This document shows positions 34,924 to 43,672 of a stretch of DNA of 64,000 nt, piece after piece. Below the pieces are notes generated by a model. That model did not search any database, was not told the origin of the DNA, and saw nothing but the letters and a program-made list of their open reading frames with translations. The DNA lies in assembly GCF_900104845.1 (NCBI RefSeq), contig NZ_FNSR01000002.1, positions 310,001 to 374,000 of the forward strand. Reading direction: 5' to 3'. Both the position numbers and the translations under genes were made by a program. This stretch comes from Paraburkholderia caballeronis (GTDB lineage: Bacteria > Pseudomonadota > Gammaproteobacteria > Burkholderiales > Burkholderiaceae). Every line of letters begins with the position of its first letter. The stretch's first letter is position 1.

Positions 34924-37692
34924 ATGAAGAGAGGTTTCGACAGGCGCACGTTCTTCAAGACGGTGTCGCTGGCGCTCGGCGCGGCGCCGCTGCGGGACGC
35001 GGCGGCGCGCGACGACGCTCGCCGCCGCGATGGAGACAACGATGGCGACTCGCCCACGTCCGCGCCGCTGCAATGGCTCGACGGCGCGCCCGACGACTTC
35101 GCCGGCACGACGTGGGGCGTACCGTGGCCGCAAGGCGCGGTGCGGTCCGCCAGCGGATTCGTGCTGCGCGGCGGGGACGGCACGCAGCCGGTGCAGTCGT
35201 GGCCGCTCGCGACCTGGCCGGACGGCTCGATCAAATGGTCGGCGCACGCGCTCGCGCCGGACGACCTGCAACGCGTCGGCGGTAGCGGCAACGCAGGCCG
35301 CTGCACGCTGGAGCCGGCGAACGGCGAAACGCCCAACGGCCCCGCGCTCGCGACGCAAACCGCCGACGCGATCCAGCTCGACACCGGCCCGCTGCAATGC
35401 GTGGTGCCGCGGTCCGGCGACACGCTGTTCCGCACGATCAGCCGGCGCGGCGCGGCCACGCTGCGCGACGGCCGCCTGATCGTGCTCGCAGACGACCGAC
35501 GCGACACCGACGACGAAACGCAAACGCCGACGCGCAGCCGCTATCGCGGACAGATCGACACCGTCACGCTCGAACAGAACGGCCCGTCGCGCGCGGTCGT
35601 CAAACTGACCGGCGCGCATCGGGACGACCGGTCGCACCGCGTGCTGCCGTTCGTCGTGCGGCTCTATTTCTACCGGGGATCGGACAACGTCCGCGCGGTC
35701 CACAGCCTCGTGTACGACGTCGATCCGACACACACGTTCATCCGCGGCATCGGCCTGCGCTTCTCCGCGCCGCTCGACGGCGAGCTTCACGAACGCCACG
35801 TGCGTTTCGTCGGCGACAACGGCGGCGTGTTCGCCGAAGCCGTGCGCGGGCTGACCGGGCTGCGCCGCAGTCCGGGGCATGAGATCGAAGCCGCTCAAGT
35901 GGCCGGCCACGCCGTGCCGTCCGCCACCGAACTGGGTCCGGTCTTCGCGAAGGAACTGCGTTTCGTGCCGGCCTTCGGCGACTACACGCTGCTGCAACCG
36001 ACGCCGGACGGCTTCACGATCGAGAAACGCACGCAGGCAGGCTGCGGCTGGATTCATTCGGCGAGCGGCACGCGCGCGGCCGGCACCGGTTATCTCGGCA
36101 CGCCGGGCGGCGGCGTTGCGTTCGGCATCCGCCATTTCTGGCAGAGCTTTCCCGCGCAGATCGACATCGCCAACGCGCAGACCGACACCGCGACCGTCAC
36201 GCTGTGGCTATGGGCGCCGAACGCGCCGGCCATGGATCTGCGCCCGTATCACGACGGCCTCGGCGAAACGACGTACGAACTGCAACGCGACGCGCTCGAC
36301 ATCACCTACGAGGACTACGAGCCTGGCTTCATGACGCCCTACGGCGTCGCGCGTACGTCCGAAATCGAACTGCAGCTGCTCGCCACGACGCCGACGCCCG
36401 CGCAACTCGCCGCGATCAGCCGGCGCATCCAGGCGCCGCCGCAACTGGTCGCGCCGGGCGCATGGCTCGACCGGGCCGGCGTCTTCAGCCCCTATTGGCG
36501 TCCGGCGGAACGTGGCCCGGCTCCGGCCGCCGCGCGGCTGGAACACTATCTGGGCTGGGTGTTCGACTACTACCGCGCGCAGGTCGAACAGCGCAAGTGG
36601 TACGGCTTCTGGAACTACGGCGACGTGATGCACACATACGACGCGTCGCGCCATGTATGGCGCTACGACGTCGGCGGCTTCGCGTGGGACAACGGCGAAC
36701 TGAGCACCGAAATCTGGCTGTGGCATTACTACCTGCATTCGGGCCGCGCGGACGCGTTCCGGATGGCCGAGGCGATGACCCGCCATTGCAGCGAGGTCGA
36801 CGTGCATCACATCGGGCCGTTCAGCCCGCTCGGGTCGCGTCACGACGTGCAGCACTGGGGCGACAGCGCGAAGCAGTTGCGCGTGTCCACGGTTTTCAAC
36901 CATCGTTTCTTCTATTACCTCACCGCCGACGAACGCGTCGGCGACCTGATGCGCGAACAGGTGAACGCCGTCGAACGGCTGCGCCAGATCCTGCCCGGCC
37001 GCAAGATCGGCGAGCGGTTCCCGGAACAGGACCCCGAGCATCACGCGACGGTGTCGTTCGGCACCGACTGGGGCGCGGTAGCTAGCGCGTGGCTGACCGA
37101 ATGGGAACGCACCGGCGACCCGGCGTGGCGCGAGAAGCTGCGTGCGAGCATGGAGTCGATCGCCGGCCAGCCGCACGGCTTTTTTACCGGCGCGGGCGTG
37201 ATGGATCTGCGCACCGGACGGTTCCTGCGCGACACGACCGGCACGATCTCCGTTTCGCATCTGAGCGCGGCATTCGGGCTGCCCGAAGTTTGCGGCGAAC
37301 TGCTGCGCACGTTGCCGGTCCCCGCGTTCCGCGACGCGTGGCTGCAATACTGCACGCTCTATTCGGCGAGCGCGGACGAACAGCAAGCCGCGCTCGGCCA
37401 AAGCCTCGGCAAGCTCAATCTGAGCCAGGGACATGCGCGCCTGCTCGCGTTCGCGGGCCGCGAAACCGGCCGCCCCGACCTGCTGCAACGCGCGTGGGCG
37501 CAGTTCTTCGCGGGGAAAGCCGGCAGCACGTATGCCGACTTCGAAAGCCGGCGCATCCGCGTGCCGGACGTGCTGTACGACATCGACGAAGCGCGGCGCG
37601 TATCGACCAATTCGACCGCCCAGTGGGGACTCGGCGCGATCGGGCTGCTGGCGCTCGCCGCGCCGCAGATCCCCGCGGAGGACGCGCCATGA
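34924..37692 (+). CDS. Exo-rhamnogalacturonan lyase-like protein (PL26 / YetA family)
   Basis: 922-residue protein with a twin-arginine signal (DRRTFFKTVSLALGAAP). An N-terminal RIFT-barrel-like region (~50-300, FAGTTWGVPWPQGAVRSASG and WPDGSIKWSAHAL) is followed by a central beta-sandwich. A C-terminal alpha-barrel (~540-900) contains FWNYGDVMHTYDASRHVWRY, DNGELSTEIWLWHYYLHSGR and RHCSEVDVHHIGPFSPLGSR. This three-part layout matches the PcRGLX/YetA family, whose fungal member releases unsaturated disaccharides from rhamnogalacturonan I. It starts 20 bp after the receptor gene, so it shares that promoter. Its stop overlaps the sulfatase start. Catalytic residues were not assigned. Confidence 0.8.
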   Translation: MKRGFDRRTFFKTVSLALGAAPLRDAAARDDARRRDGDNDGDSPTSAPLQWLDGAPDDFAGTTWGVPWPQGAVRSASGFVLRGGDGTQPVQSWPLATWPDGSIKWSAHALAPDDLQRVGGSGNAGRCTLEPANGETPNGPALATQTADAIQLDTGPLQCVVPRSGDTLFRTISRRGAATLRDGRLIVLADDRRDTDDETQTPTRSRYRGQIDTVTLEQNGPSRAVVKLTGAHRDDRSHRVLPFVVRLYFYRGSDNVRAVHSLVYDVDPTHTFIRGIGLRFSAPLDGELHERHVRFVGDNGGVFAEAVRGLTGLRRSPGHEIEAAQVAGHAVPSATELGPVFAKELRFVPAFGDYTLLQPTPDGFTIEKRTQAGCGWIHSASGTRAAGTGYLGTPGGGVAFGIRHFWQSFPAQIDIANAQTDTATVTLWLWAPNAPAMDLRPYHDGLGETTYELQRDALDITYEDYEPGFMTPYGVARTSEIELQLLATTPTPAQLAAISRRIQAPPQLVAPGAWLDRAGVFSPYWRPAERGPAPAAARLEHYLGWVFDYYRAQVEQRKWYGFWNYGDVMHTYDASRHVWRYDVGGFAWDNGELSTEIWLWHYYLHSGRADAFRMAEAMTRHCSEVDVHHIGPFSPLGSRHDVQHWGDSAKQLRVSTVFNHRFFYYLTADERVGDLMREQVNAVERLRQILPGRKIGERFPEQDPEHHATVSFGTDWGAVASAWLTEWERTGDPAWREKLRASMESIAGQPHGFFTGAGVMDLRTGRFLRDTTGTISVSHLSAAFGLPEVCGELLRTLPVPAFRDAWLQYCTLYSASADEQQAALGQSLGKLNLSQGHARLLAFAGRETGRPDLLQRAWAQFFAGKAGSTYADFESRRIRVPDVLYDIDEARRVSTNSTAQWGLGAIGLLALAAPQIPAEDAP

Positions 37693-39158
37693 AGCCATCG
37701 AACGGGGGACGCCGCGGGTTCATCAAGACGTCGATGTCGGCCGCGCTGGCGGCGACGGCGCCGGCGGCGGCGCGCGCGGCAAGTTCGGCAAGCCCGTCCA
37801 GTGCGGCCGCCGGGCGGTCCGCGGTCAGGCCCAACATCGTGCTCTACATCGCGGATCAGTTCCGCTGGGACTTCGTCGGCGCGAACGGCCTCAACGCGTC
37901 GACGCGCACGCCGAATCTCGATGCGCTGGCCGCGCGCGGCGTGAACTTCACCGGCGCGCTGACGAACCAGCCCGTCTGCGCGCCCGCGCGCTCGGTGCTG
38001 TTCACGAGCCGCCACGCGACGGAAGCCGGCGTCTGGCACAACGGACTGCGGCTCGATCCGTCGCTGCCGACGCTCGCGGGCGAACTGCGCCGAGCCGGCT
38101 ATAGCGCGAACTACATCGGCAAATGGCATCTCGCGCTGGAGAACCCGCGCGACGGCGGCGATCCGGGTCCGGTGAAAGCCGCGGATCGCGGCGGCTTTCT
38201 CGACCTGTGGGAAGGCGCGAACGCGCTGGAGCACACGAGTCACCCCTACGAAGGGACGATCTGGGACGCCGACAACCAGCCGATCCGTTTCAGGGACCAG
38301 TACCGGGTCGATTTTCTGACCGACCGGGCCGAACGGTTCCTGCGCGCGAAGCACGACAAGCCGTTCTTCCTGTGCGTGTCGCAACTGGAGCCGCATCAGC
38401 AGAACGACCTGCATCGCCCGGTTGCGCCGAACGGCGCGGCGGCGCGTTTCGCGAATCCCGCCGTGCCGGAAGACCTGCGCCCGTTTCCGGGCACGTGGCA
38501 AGACCAGTTGCCCGACTACTACGGCTGCATCGAGGCGATCGATACGTCGGTCGGCCGCCTGCGGCGCGTGCTCGAAGAAGCGCATCTGGCGTCGAACACG
38601 ATCTTCGTGTTCGTCAGCGATCACGGCTGCCACTTCATGACGCGCAACCAGGAGTACAAGCGCAGCGTGCACAACAGCTCGCTACGCGTTCCGCTGATCG
38701 TCGACGGCCCCGGATTCGACCGGTCAATCGCGGTGCCGGGCCTCGTCGGCCTGATCGACGTCGCGCCGACCCTGCTCGATGCGGCAGGCGTCGATATACC
38801 GGCCGGCTGGAAGGGGCGCAGCGCGATGCCGCTGCTCGACGATGCGAACGCGCGGCGCACGTGGTCGAACCCGCAATTCGTGCAGATCAGCGAATCGATG
38901 ACCGGACGCGCGATCCGGACCGACGACTGGACTTACTGCGTCGCCGACCTGGCGGGCAACACGCATCAGGCGTGCGCATCGGCGTACCAGGAATACCAGC
39001 TTTACGACCAGCGCAGAGATCCGCACGAAATCGTGAATCTGGCGGGACGCAAAGAGTATCGCGCGATCGCCGACACGCTGAAGGCGCAACTGCTTCGCAT
39101 GATCGCGGACGCAGGAGAGCCGCCGGCGGAAATACTGCCTGCGAAGCTTTATCCGTAA
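37689..39158 (+). CDS. Secreted formylglycine sulfatase
   Basis: 489-residue sulfatase with a twin-arginine-type signal (GRRGFIKTSMSAALAATAPA). IVLYIADQFRWD supplies metal-binding Asp residues. The active-site motif CAPAR (Cys97) in NQPVCAPARSVLFTSRH fits C-x-P-x-R, so Cys97 must be converted to formylglycine. IGKWHLALE and VSDHGCHFM complete the metal and sulfate pocket. The ATG overlaps the end of the PL26 gene. A sulfatase in a pectin-type locus is unexpected, because land-plant rhamnogalacturonan is not usually sulfated. No formylglycine-generating enzyme lies in the window, and Tat export suggests maturation in the cytoplasm. Confidence 0.9.
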   Translation: MKPSNGGRRGFIKTSMSAALAATAPAAARAASSASPSSAAAGRSAVRPNIVLYIADQFRWDFVGANGLNASTRTPNLDALAARGVNFTGALTNQPVCAPARSVLFTSRHATEAGVWHNGLRLDPSLPTLAGELRRAGYSANYIGKWHLALENPRDGGDPGPVKAADRGGFLDLWEGANALEHTSHPYEGTIWDADNQPIRFRDQYRVDFLTDRAERFLRAKHDKPFFLCVSQLEPHQQNDLHRPVAPNGAAARFANPAVPEDLRPFPGTWQDQLPDYYGCIEAIDTSVGRLRRVLEEAHLASNTIFVFVSDHGCHFMTRNQEYKRSVHNSSLRVPLIVDGPGFDRSIAVPGLVGLIDVAPTLLDAAGVDIPAGWKGRSAMPLLDDANARRTWSNPQFVQISESMTGRAIRTDDWTYCVADLAGNTHQACASAYQEYQLYDQRRDPHEIVNLAGRKEYRAIADTLKAQLLRMIADAGEPPAEILPAKLYP

Positions 39159-39202
39159 TGGGCATTCGACAGATGACCGTCCGTGTCGGTCCTCATTCGC
39201 CG

Positions 39203-39229
39203 GCTGCCCGGACGATATGTTCGGGCAGC
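39203..39229 (+). terminator. Hairpin between sulfatase and PL22 genes
   Basis: GCTGCCCG / 11-nt loop / CGGGCAGC, followed by TGTTCGTTTC. The 8-bp stem with a poor T-tract suggests partial termination, which would lower PL22 expression relative to the receptor-lyase-sulfatase genes. Confidence 0.5.
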
Positions 39230-39266
39230 TGTTCGTTTCATCCCACCCTATCCGCAATCCACAACG

Positions 39267-40547
39267 ATGACGTTTCGACTTTATTTACACCGCTTCCTCA
39301 CCTGCCTCGCGTTGCTCACGCTATCCGCCGTCGCCGTGGCGGGCGATGCGCCGCCGCGTAGCTGGATCGATCCGGATACCGGCCACCGCGTCATTCGCCT
39401 GACCGACGAGCCCGGTTCGGGCAGCCTGTACTTCAACATCAACGCATTCACACCCGATGGCAAGCAGATGGTCTACACCACGCCCGATCGCGGCATCGCG
39501 GTGCTCGACCTGACGACCTTCACGTCGCGGCCGCTGGTGAAAGGGCCGGTGGGAGGCGGTCCCGGCGCCGTCGTGGTGGGACGCAGGACGCTCACCGTCT
39601 ATTACTTCAAGGGATCGCCGGACGATCCGCTGTACGCGTCGCTATGGGCGGCCGATATCGATACCGGCAAGCAGCGCAAGATCGCCGACCTGCCGCGCCG
39701 CTCGGGCATCTTTTCGATCAACGCCGACGAAACCCTCGGCGTCGGCAGCTACATCGTCGGCGAAGGCGAGGATTACAACGGCCGCCAGGCCGGACAGGCC
39801 GCGCAGGCCCACGGCATCAACGAGCCGCTCGACAAGAAGGCGAAGATGGCGCGCCGACTCGCCGCGCGGCTGCCGATGATCGTGTTCACCGTCGATCTGC
39901 ATACCGGCCACACGAAGCCGGTGCTCGCAAGCACGGACTGGATCGATCACCTGCAATTCTCGCCGACCGACCCGACGCTGCTGATGTACGCGCACCAGGG
40001 CGCCTGGCAACAGGTCGAAAAACTGTGGACGATCCGCACCGACGGCTCCGACAACCGGCACATCGATCCGCGCATCATGGAGATGGAAGGCGTCGGGCAC
40101 CAGTGGTGGGACGACAACGGGAACATCTGGTACGACCTGCACTTTCCCGAGGGCGTGGATGCCTTCGTGGCCAGCTACAACGTCGAGAACGGCAAGCGGA
40201 TCTGGTATCACTACGAGCAGCAGGAATCGTCGATCCATTTCAACCGTTCGGCTGACGGCACGCTGTTCGCGGGCGACGGCAGCGCGGCGCCCGGCGCGAA
40301 GTGGATCTATCTGTTCCGCCCGGAACGGGTGCAGGACGACCACAGCCTCGGGGAACACCTGATCCAGCCGGGGCGTCTGAAGGCCGAACGACTGGTCAAC
40401 ATGTCCACCCACAACTACCACCTGGAACCGAACGTGCGTTTCACGCCCGATGGCAAGTACGTGATCTTCCGCTCGAACATGTTCGGGCCGACGTATGTCT
40501 TCGCGGTGGAGGTCGATCGGGCGGACGGGGCTGCCGCTGCCCGTTGA
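39267..40547 (+). CDS. Oligogalacturonate lyase, PL22 family (exported)
   Basis: 426-residue seven-bladed beta-propeller of the oligogalacturonide lyase family. Repeated blade motifs include TPDGKQMVYTTPDRGIAVLD, FSINADETLGVGSYIVGEGE, FSPTDPTLLMYAHQGAW and FTPDGKYVIFRSNMFG. A His-rich segment near residue 381 (THNYHLEPNV) corresponds to the metal-binding face of the family. PL22 enzymes cleave short galacturonides by beta-elimination. Unlike the cytoplasmic enterobacterial enzyme, this one has a signal peptide (FLTCLALLTLSAVAVA) and should act in the periplasm. It lies 108 bp after the sulfatase gene, behind a hairpin. Confidence 0.87.
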   Translation: MTFRLYLHRFLTCLALLTLSAVAVAGDAPPRSWIDPDTGHRVIRLTDEPGSGSLYFNINAFTPDGKQMVYTTPDRGIAVLDLTTFTSRPLVKGPVGGGPGAVVVGRRTLTVYYFKGSPDDPLYASLWAADIDTGKQRKIADLPRRSGIFSINADETLGVGSYIVGEGEDYNGRQAGQAAQAHGINEPLDKKAKMARRLAARLPMIVFTVDLHTGHTKPVLASTDWIDHLQFSPTDPTLLMYAHQGAWQQVEKLWTIRTDGSDNRHIDPRIMEMEGVGHQWWDDNGNIWYDLHFPEGVDAFVASYNVENGKRIWYHYEQQESSIHFNRSADGTLFAGDGSAAPGAKWIYLFRPERVQDDHSLGEHLIQPGRLKAERLVNMSTHNYHLEPNVRFTPDGKYVIFRSNMFGPTYVFAVEVDRADGAAAAR

Positions 40548-40601
40548 GTTTTGATCTCCTGCGTGCCGGAGCGCGGCGGTCACGCGCCGGCACTCGAACC
40601 A

Positions 40602-40626
40602 TGCCGGCGGTTGACCGCCGCCGGCA
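40602..40626. terminator. Strong GC hairpin after PL22 gene
   Basis: TGCCGGCGG / TTGACCG loop / CCGCCGGCA gives a 9-bp GC-rich stem between the convergent PL22 and DUF3820 genes. No T-tract follows on either strand, so it may act as a processing or weak bidirectional terminator. Confidence 0.45.
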
Positions 40627-40658
40627 CGGCCGCCGAGGCCGCATCGATCCCGCTGGGG

Positions 40659-40874
40659 TTATTCGCGTTTGCGCAGCGGATCGAGCAGGCTTTTCAGGCC
40701 GTTATGGTCCATCTCGTGCATCAGCGCGAGCAGCCGGCCGAGTTCGCCTCGCGGGAATCCTTCACGGGCCAGCCAGTTAAGGTAATGCCCGGGCAGGTCG
40801 GCGATGAGCCGGCCTTTGTATTTGCCGAAGGGCATGGTGACGGTGACGAGGCGTTCGAGGTCTGGGACTGACAT
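40659..40874 (-). CDS. DUF3820 family small protein
   Basis: 71-residue protein with the family pattern MPFGKYKGRLIADLPGHYLN and WLAREGFPRGELGRLLALM. Proteins of this family have been described as a putative quorum-sensing-regulated virulence factor type, but the biochemical role is unknown. The frame extends upstream, but the ATG at 40874 gives the normal family length. No partner gene is apparent, and it is convergent with the PL22 gene. Confidence 0.75.
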   Translation of the reverse strand: MSVPDLERLVTVTMPFGKYKGRLIADLPGHYLNWLAREGFPRGELGRLLALMHEMDHNGLKSLLDPLRKRE

Positions 40875-41168
40875 GGCGGGTATTGTGCACGGCTTTCCGT
40901 TTCCGCAAGCCCGGCACAGCGCTCTCGCAGCGTGCGGGCCGATCCTGCACGACTGAAAGTCGTGAGCCGGCGGAACATACGACCGGAATGCTCGTTCGAT
41001 GATGCAGGGTGACGGGAGTATGACAGCCGGCAGCAGTGCAACGTCCGATTCTGGTCCGATTCGGATTCTGCCTGGTGCGCATTCACCGCTCCAAACGCGG
41101 CAATCCATGGAAAACCACGCGCAGGGGTTCTACCATGAAGGGTCGACCGCAACCATGGAATCCGCATC

Positions 41169-41858
41169 GTGCCCGAACTGGAGACATGGCCCATCGCCCG
41201 TGAGGAACAGGCCAACAGCATCAGCCACATCATCGGCCTGGCCGCCGCCGGTGCGGCCCTCTTTGTCTGGCACCCCCTCTCGAACCATGCGTGGGATTCG
41301 CGTCCGCTGTTCGGCGTCTATCTCTATGCGCTTTCGCTCGGCGCGCTGTATCTGTTCTCGGCGGCCTCGCACGGATGTCCGCAGGGGGAATACAAGCAGG
41401 TGCTGACGCGCCTCGACGAAGGCGCGATCTTCATCTTCGTCGCCGGCACCTATTCGGCTTTCTCGCTAGGTTCGCCTCGGCCTCCCGACTGGTTCGCGCT
41501 CGGGTTCGTCTGGTGCGTGGCCGTCGCGGGGGCGGTGCTGAAAGTCGCCGGGAAACTGTCCGATCGACGCGTCGCCGTCGCCTGTTATCTGCTGCTGGGC
41601 TGGTCCGCGTTCTTCGCCGTGCGCCCGCTTTTGCGCAACGCCTCGCACGAGACGGTGGTCTGGCTCGCCGTCGGGTGCCTCTGCTACACCACTGGCGTGT
41701 ATTTCTACATGCGAAGTGCGCACGCGCGTTTTAGCCATCTGATATGGCATCTTTTCGTGATGGGCGGCACCGGCTGCCATCTGGCCTCGATACTGTGCTA
41801 TCTCGCCCCCGGCGCACCCGTCACCACGACGCTTATGGACATCGTCCGGGCGGTTTGA
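41169..41858 (+). CDS. Hemolysin III / YqfA (PAQR-like) family membrane protein
   Basis: 229-residue integral membrane protein with seven hydrophobic segments. The conserved polar positions of the HlyIII/PAQR superfamily are visible: EEQANSISHIIG in TM1, LFSAASHGC in TM2-3, LDEGAIFIFVAGTYSAF and a late FSHLIWHLFVMGGTGCHLAS with metal-binding His residues. Bacterial members are linked to membrane-lipid homeostasis or act as putative hydrolases; true haemolysis is not established. The start is a GTG at 41169 with GGAA 8 bp ahead. It is a single-gene unit. Confidence 0.85.
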   Translation: MPELETWPIAREEQANSISHIIGLAAAGAALFVWHPLSNHAWDSRPLFGVYLYALSLGALYLFSAASHGCPQGEYKQVLTRLDEGAIFIFVAGTYSAFSLGSPRPPDWFALGFVWCVAVAGAVLKVAGKLSDRRVAVACYLLLGWSAFFAVRPLLRNASHETVVWLAVGCLCYTTGVYFYMRSAHARFSHLIWHLFVMGGTGCHLASILCYLAPGAPVTTTLMDIVRAV

Positions 41859-41964
41859 CGTCGTGTGGGGCGGATGCGTAGTCATCCGGCGCGCACGGCA
41901 GGCCGGCCAGCACGCGCTGCCGACCCAGCATCGCGCGGTATGGGCATCAGCGACATTCAGTCGA

Positions 41965-42774
41965 TCACGCTTCTTCCGGCGCGCAATGCACGGTGAAGTT
42001 CACGAGCTTGACCGGACCAAAAGTGTTGCTTAGCGCAACGTCGGCGGCGTCTCGTCCGCGGGCCATCAACACCCGTCCTATGCGCGCGACGTTGTTGCGC
42101 GGATCGAAGGTCTGCCAGCAGCCGCCCACATACGCCTCGAACCACGCCGCGAAATCCATCGTGCCATAGGGCAACGGCTCGCCGACGTCGCTGATGTACC
42201 CCGTGCAGTAACGCGCCGGAATGTTCATGGCGCGGCACAATGCGACCGCCAGGTGCGCAAAATCGCGGCACACGCCCCGTTTCTCGTGATACGCCTGCCA
42301 CGCGGTTTTGGTCGGCCTCGCAAACTCGTATCCGAAGACGATATGACCATGAACGAAATCGCAGATCGCCTGCACCCGGTCGCGACCGGGCGGCGCTTTG
42401 TCGAAAAGCTTCCACGCGATGTCGGACAGCAAATCGGTCTCGCAATAACGGCTGCCCAGCAGAAATACCATGCACTCGTCGGGCAACTCGTCGACCGGAT
42501 GCTGGTAACCGTAGGGCTCGCGCGCTTCGGGTTGATCGGAGATATCGAGCAGCGCGGTCGTCGACATCGTGATCCGCCCCGGCGGCGCCACGAGCCGGCT
42601 GCAAAGATTGCCGAAACCGTCCCGATATTGCCGGATAGCCACCGGCGGATCGACGACCAGCAGATCGGCCGACACGACTTCCTGCACACGCGAGTAGTGC
42701 GTGCTCAGCATCAGCATCATCGGCGTGTCCTGCTCGCACTCGTAACTCAATTCATAACCAACGCGCAGTTTCAT
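41965..42774 (-). CDS. Transglutaminase-like protein, catalytic His replaced
   Basis: 269-residue cytoplasmic protein with an N-terminal Bact_transglu_N beta domain (~1-85) and a transglutaminase core (~125-235). The nucleophile region is EKRGVCRDFAHLAVALC with Cys169, and the Asp position is QTFDPRNN (Asp224). In place of the usual H-A-W it reads MDFAAWFEAYV, so residue 209 is Ala rather than His. The DNA (GCG GCG TGG) confirms this. The protein may therefore be inactive, use another base, or belong to a subfamily with altered chemistry. The ATG at 42774 lies inside the end of the upstream transglutaminase gene (23-bp overlap); a TTG further upstream is a weaker alternative. Confidence 0.8.
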   Translation of the reverse strand: MKLRVGYELSYECEQDTPMMLMLSTHYSRVQEVVSADLLVVDPPVAIRQYRDGFGNLCSRLVAPPGRITMSTTALLDISDQPEAREPYGYQHPVDELPDECMVFLLGSRYCETDLLSDIAWKLFDKAPPGRDRVQAICDFVHGHIVFGYEFARPTKTAWQAYHEKRGVCRDFAHLAVALCRAMNIPARYCTGYISDVGEPLPYGTMDFAAWFEAYVGGCWQTFDPRNNVARIGRVLMARGRDAADVALSNTFGPVKLVNFTVHCAPEEA

Positions 42775-43672
42775 TGCGGCAGCCTTCACATAACGATTCA
42801 ATCGGGTCCTCGGTCACGTTCACTTCGACATCCAGACCGCGAAACGAATCTGGTGCGCCTGTCCACGTTCCCCACAATGGCAAAGCCTGATGCTGATCCC
42901 AACCGACCGCCACCCGGATCAGGTGTTGATTTCCGATAATGCTGTTGGTCGGATCGAAATCCACCCAACCCGCACCCGGCAGGAAGATTTGCAGCCACGC
43001 GTGCGTGGCGCCGCCGCCCTGAATGGCGGCGCGATCCGGCACGAAGAGGTAGCCGCTCACGAACCGTGCGGCAAGACCCAGCGAGCGAACCGCGTCGATC
43101 ATCAGAACGGCGAAATCCCTGCAACTGCCGCTACGACGGGACAACGTATCGGCCGGGCGGTAGACGCCCTTCTCCTCGCGCCGGACATAACGGAATTCGC
43201 CGTTGATTCCGGTCGTCATCGCGCGCAGCAGCCCCATCGTGGATCGGTCGCCGGCTCGCGCAACGAAGCTCCGCGCCCATGCGTCGACAACGGCGTCGGG
43301 ACCTCGGCGGCTGCGTGCGTTCACGAGATCCGCAGCCTCTTCGTTGGTGTAGGCGAACGGCCAGCTTGCGGCATACGGCTCGATCGCATATTCCGGCGAA
43401 GGCACCTCGTGGTGCTCAAGCGTCACCGTGCTATCGAACTGGAGTTGAGAGGCGTCGTCCGCGAACGTGGCTACCGCGACAGAATTGTCGAATACGTCGT
43501 GAAGCCAGTGCAGGCGTACGGGCTGCGGCGTAATGCTCAGTCGCGACGCCACGAGCCGTAGATCGTGGCCGGAGCGCGGACGGAACATCATCCGATGCTC
43601 GCCGAAACTCACGGGCGAAGAATAACGATAGGTGCTCTTGTGCCGGACAGTGAGGCGCCGCGGCCCGCTCAT
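42752..43672 (-). CDS. Transglutaminase-like cysteine protease, intact triad
   Basis: 306-residue protein with a Bact_transglu_N domain (~7-90, LTVRHKSTYRYSSPVSFGEH). The transglutaminase core has SRRSGSCRDFAVLMIDAVRS (Cys184), GGGATHAWLQIFLPG (His224) and GWVDFDPTN (Asp240), so the Cys-His-Asp triad is complete. Such pairs in proteobacteria are presumed peptidases or amidases of unknown substrate. The frame is open upstream; the ATG at 43672 places the start where the family fold begins. It is the first gene of a two-gene unit with the His-less paralogue. Confidence 0.83.
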   Translation of the reverse strand: MSGPRRLTVRHKSTYRYSSPVSFGEHRMMFRPRSGHDLRLVASRLSITPQPVRLHWLHDVFDNSVAVATFADDASQLQFDSTVTLEHHEVPSPEYAIEPYAASWPFAYTNEEAADLVNARSRRGPDAVVDAWARSFVARAGDRSTMGLLRAMTTGINGEFRYVRREEKGVYRPADTLSRRSGSCRDFAVLMIDAVRSLGLAARFVSGYLFVPDRAAIQGGGATHAWLQIFLPGAGWVDFDPTNSIIGNQHLIRVAVGWDQHQALPLWGTWTGAPDSFRGLDVEVNVTEDPIESLCEGCRNETARWL

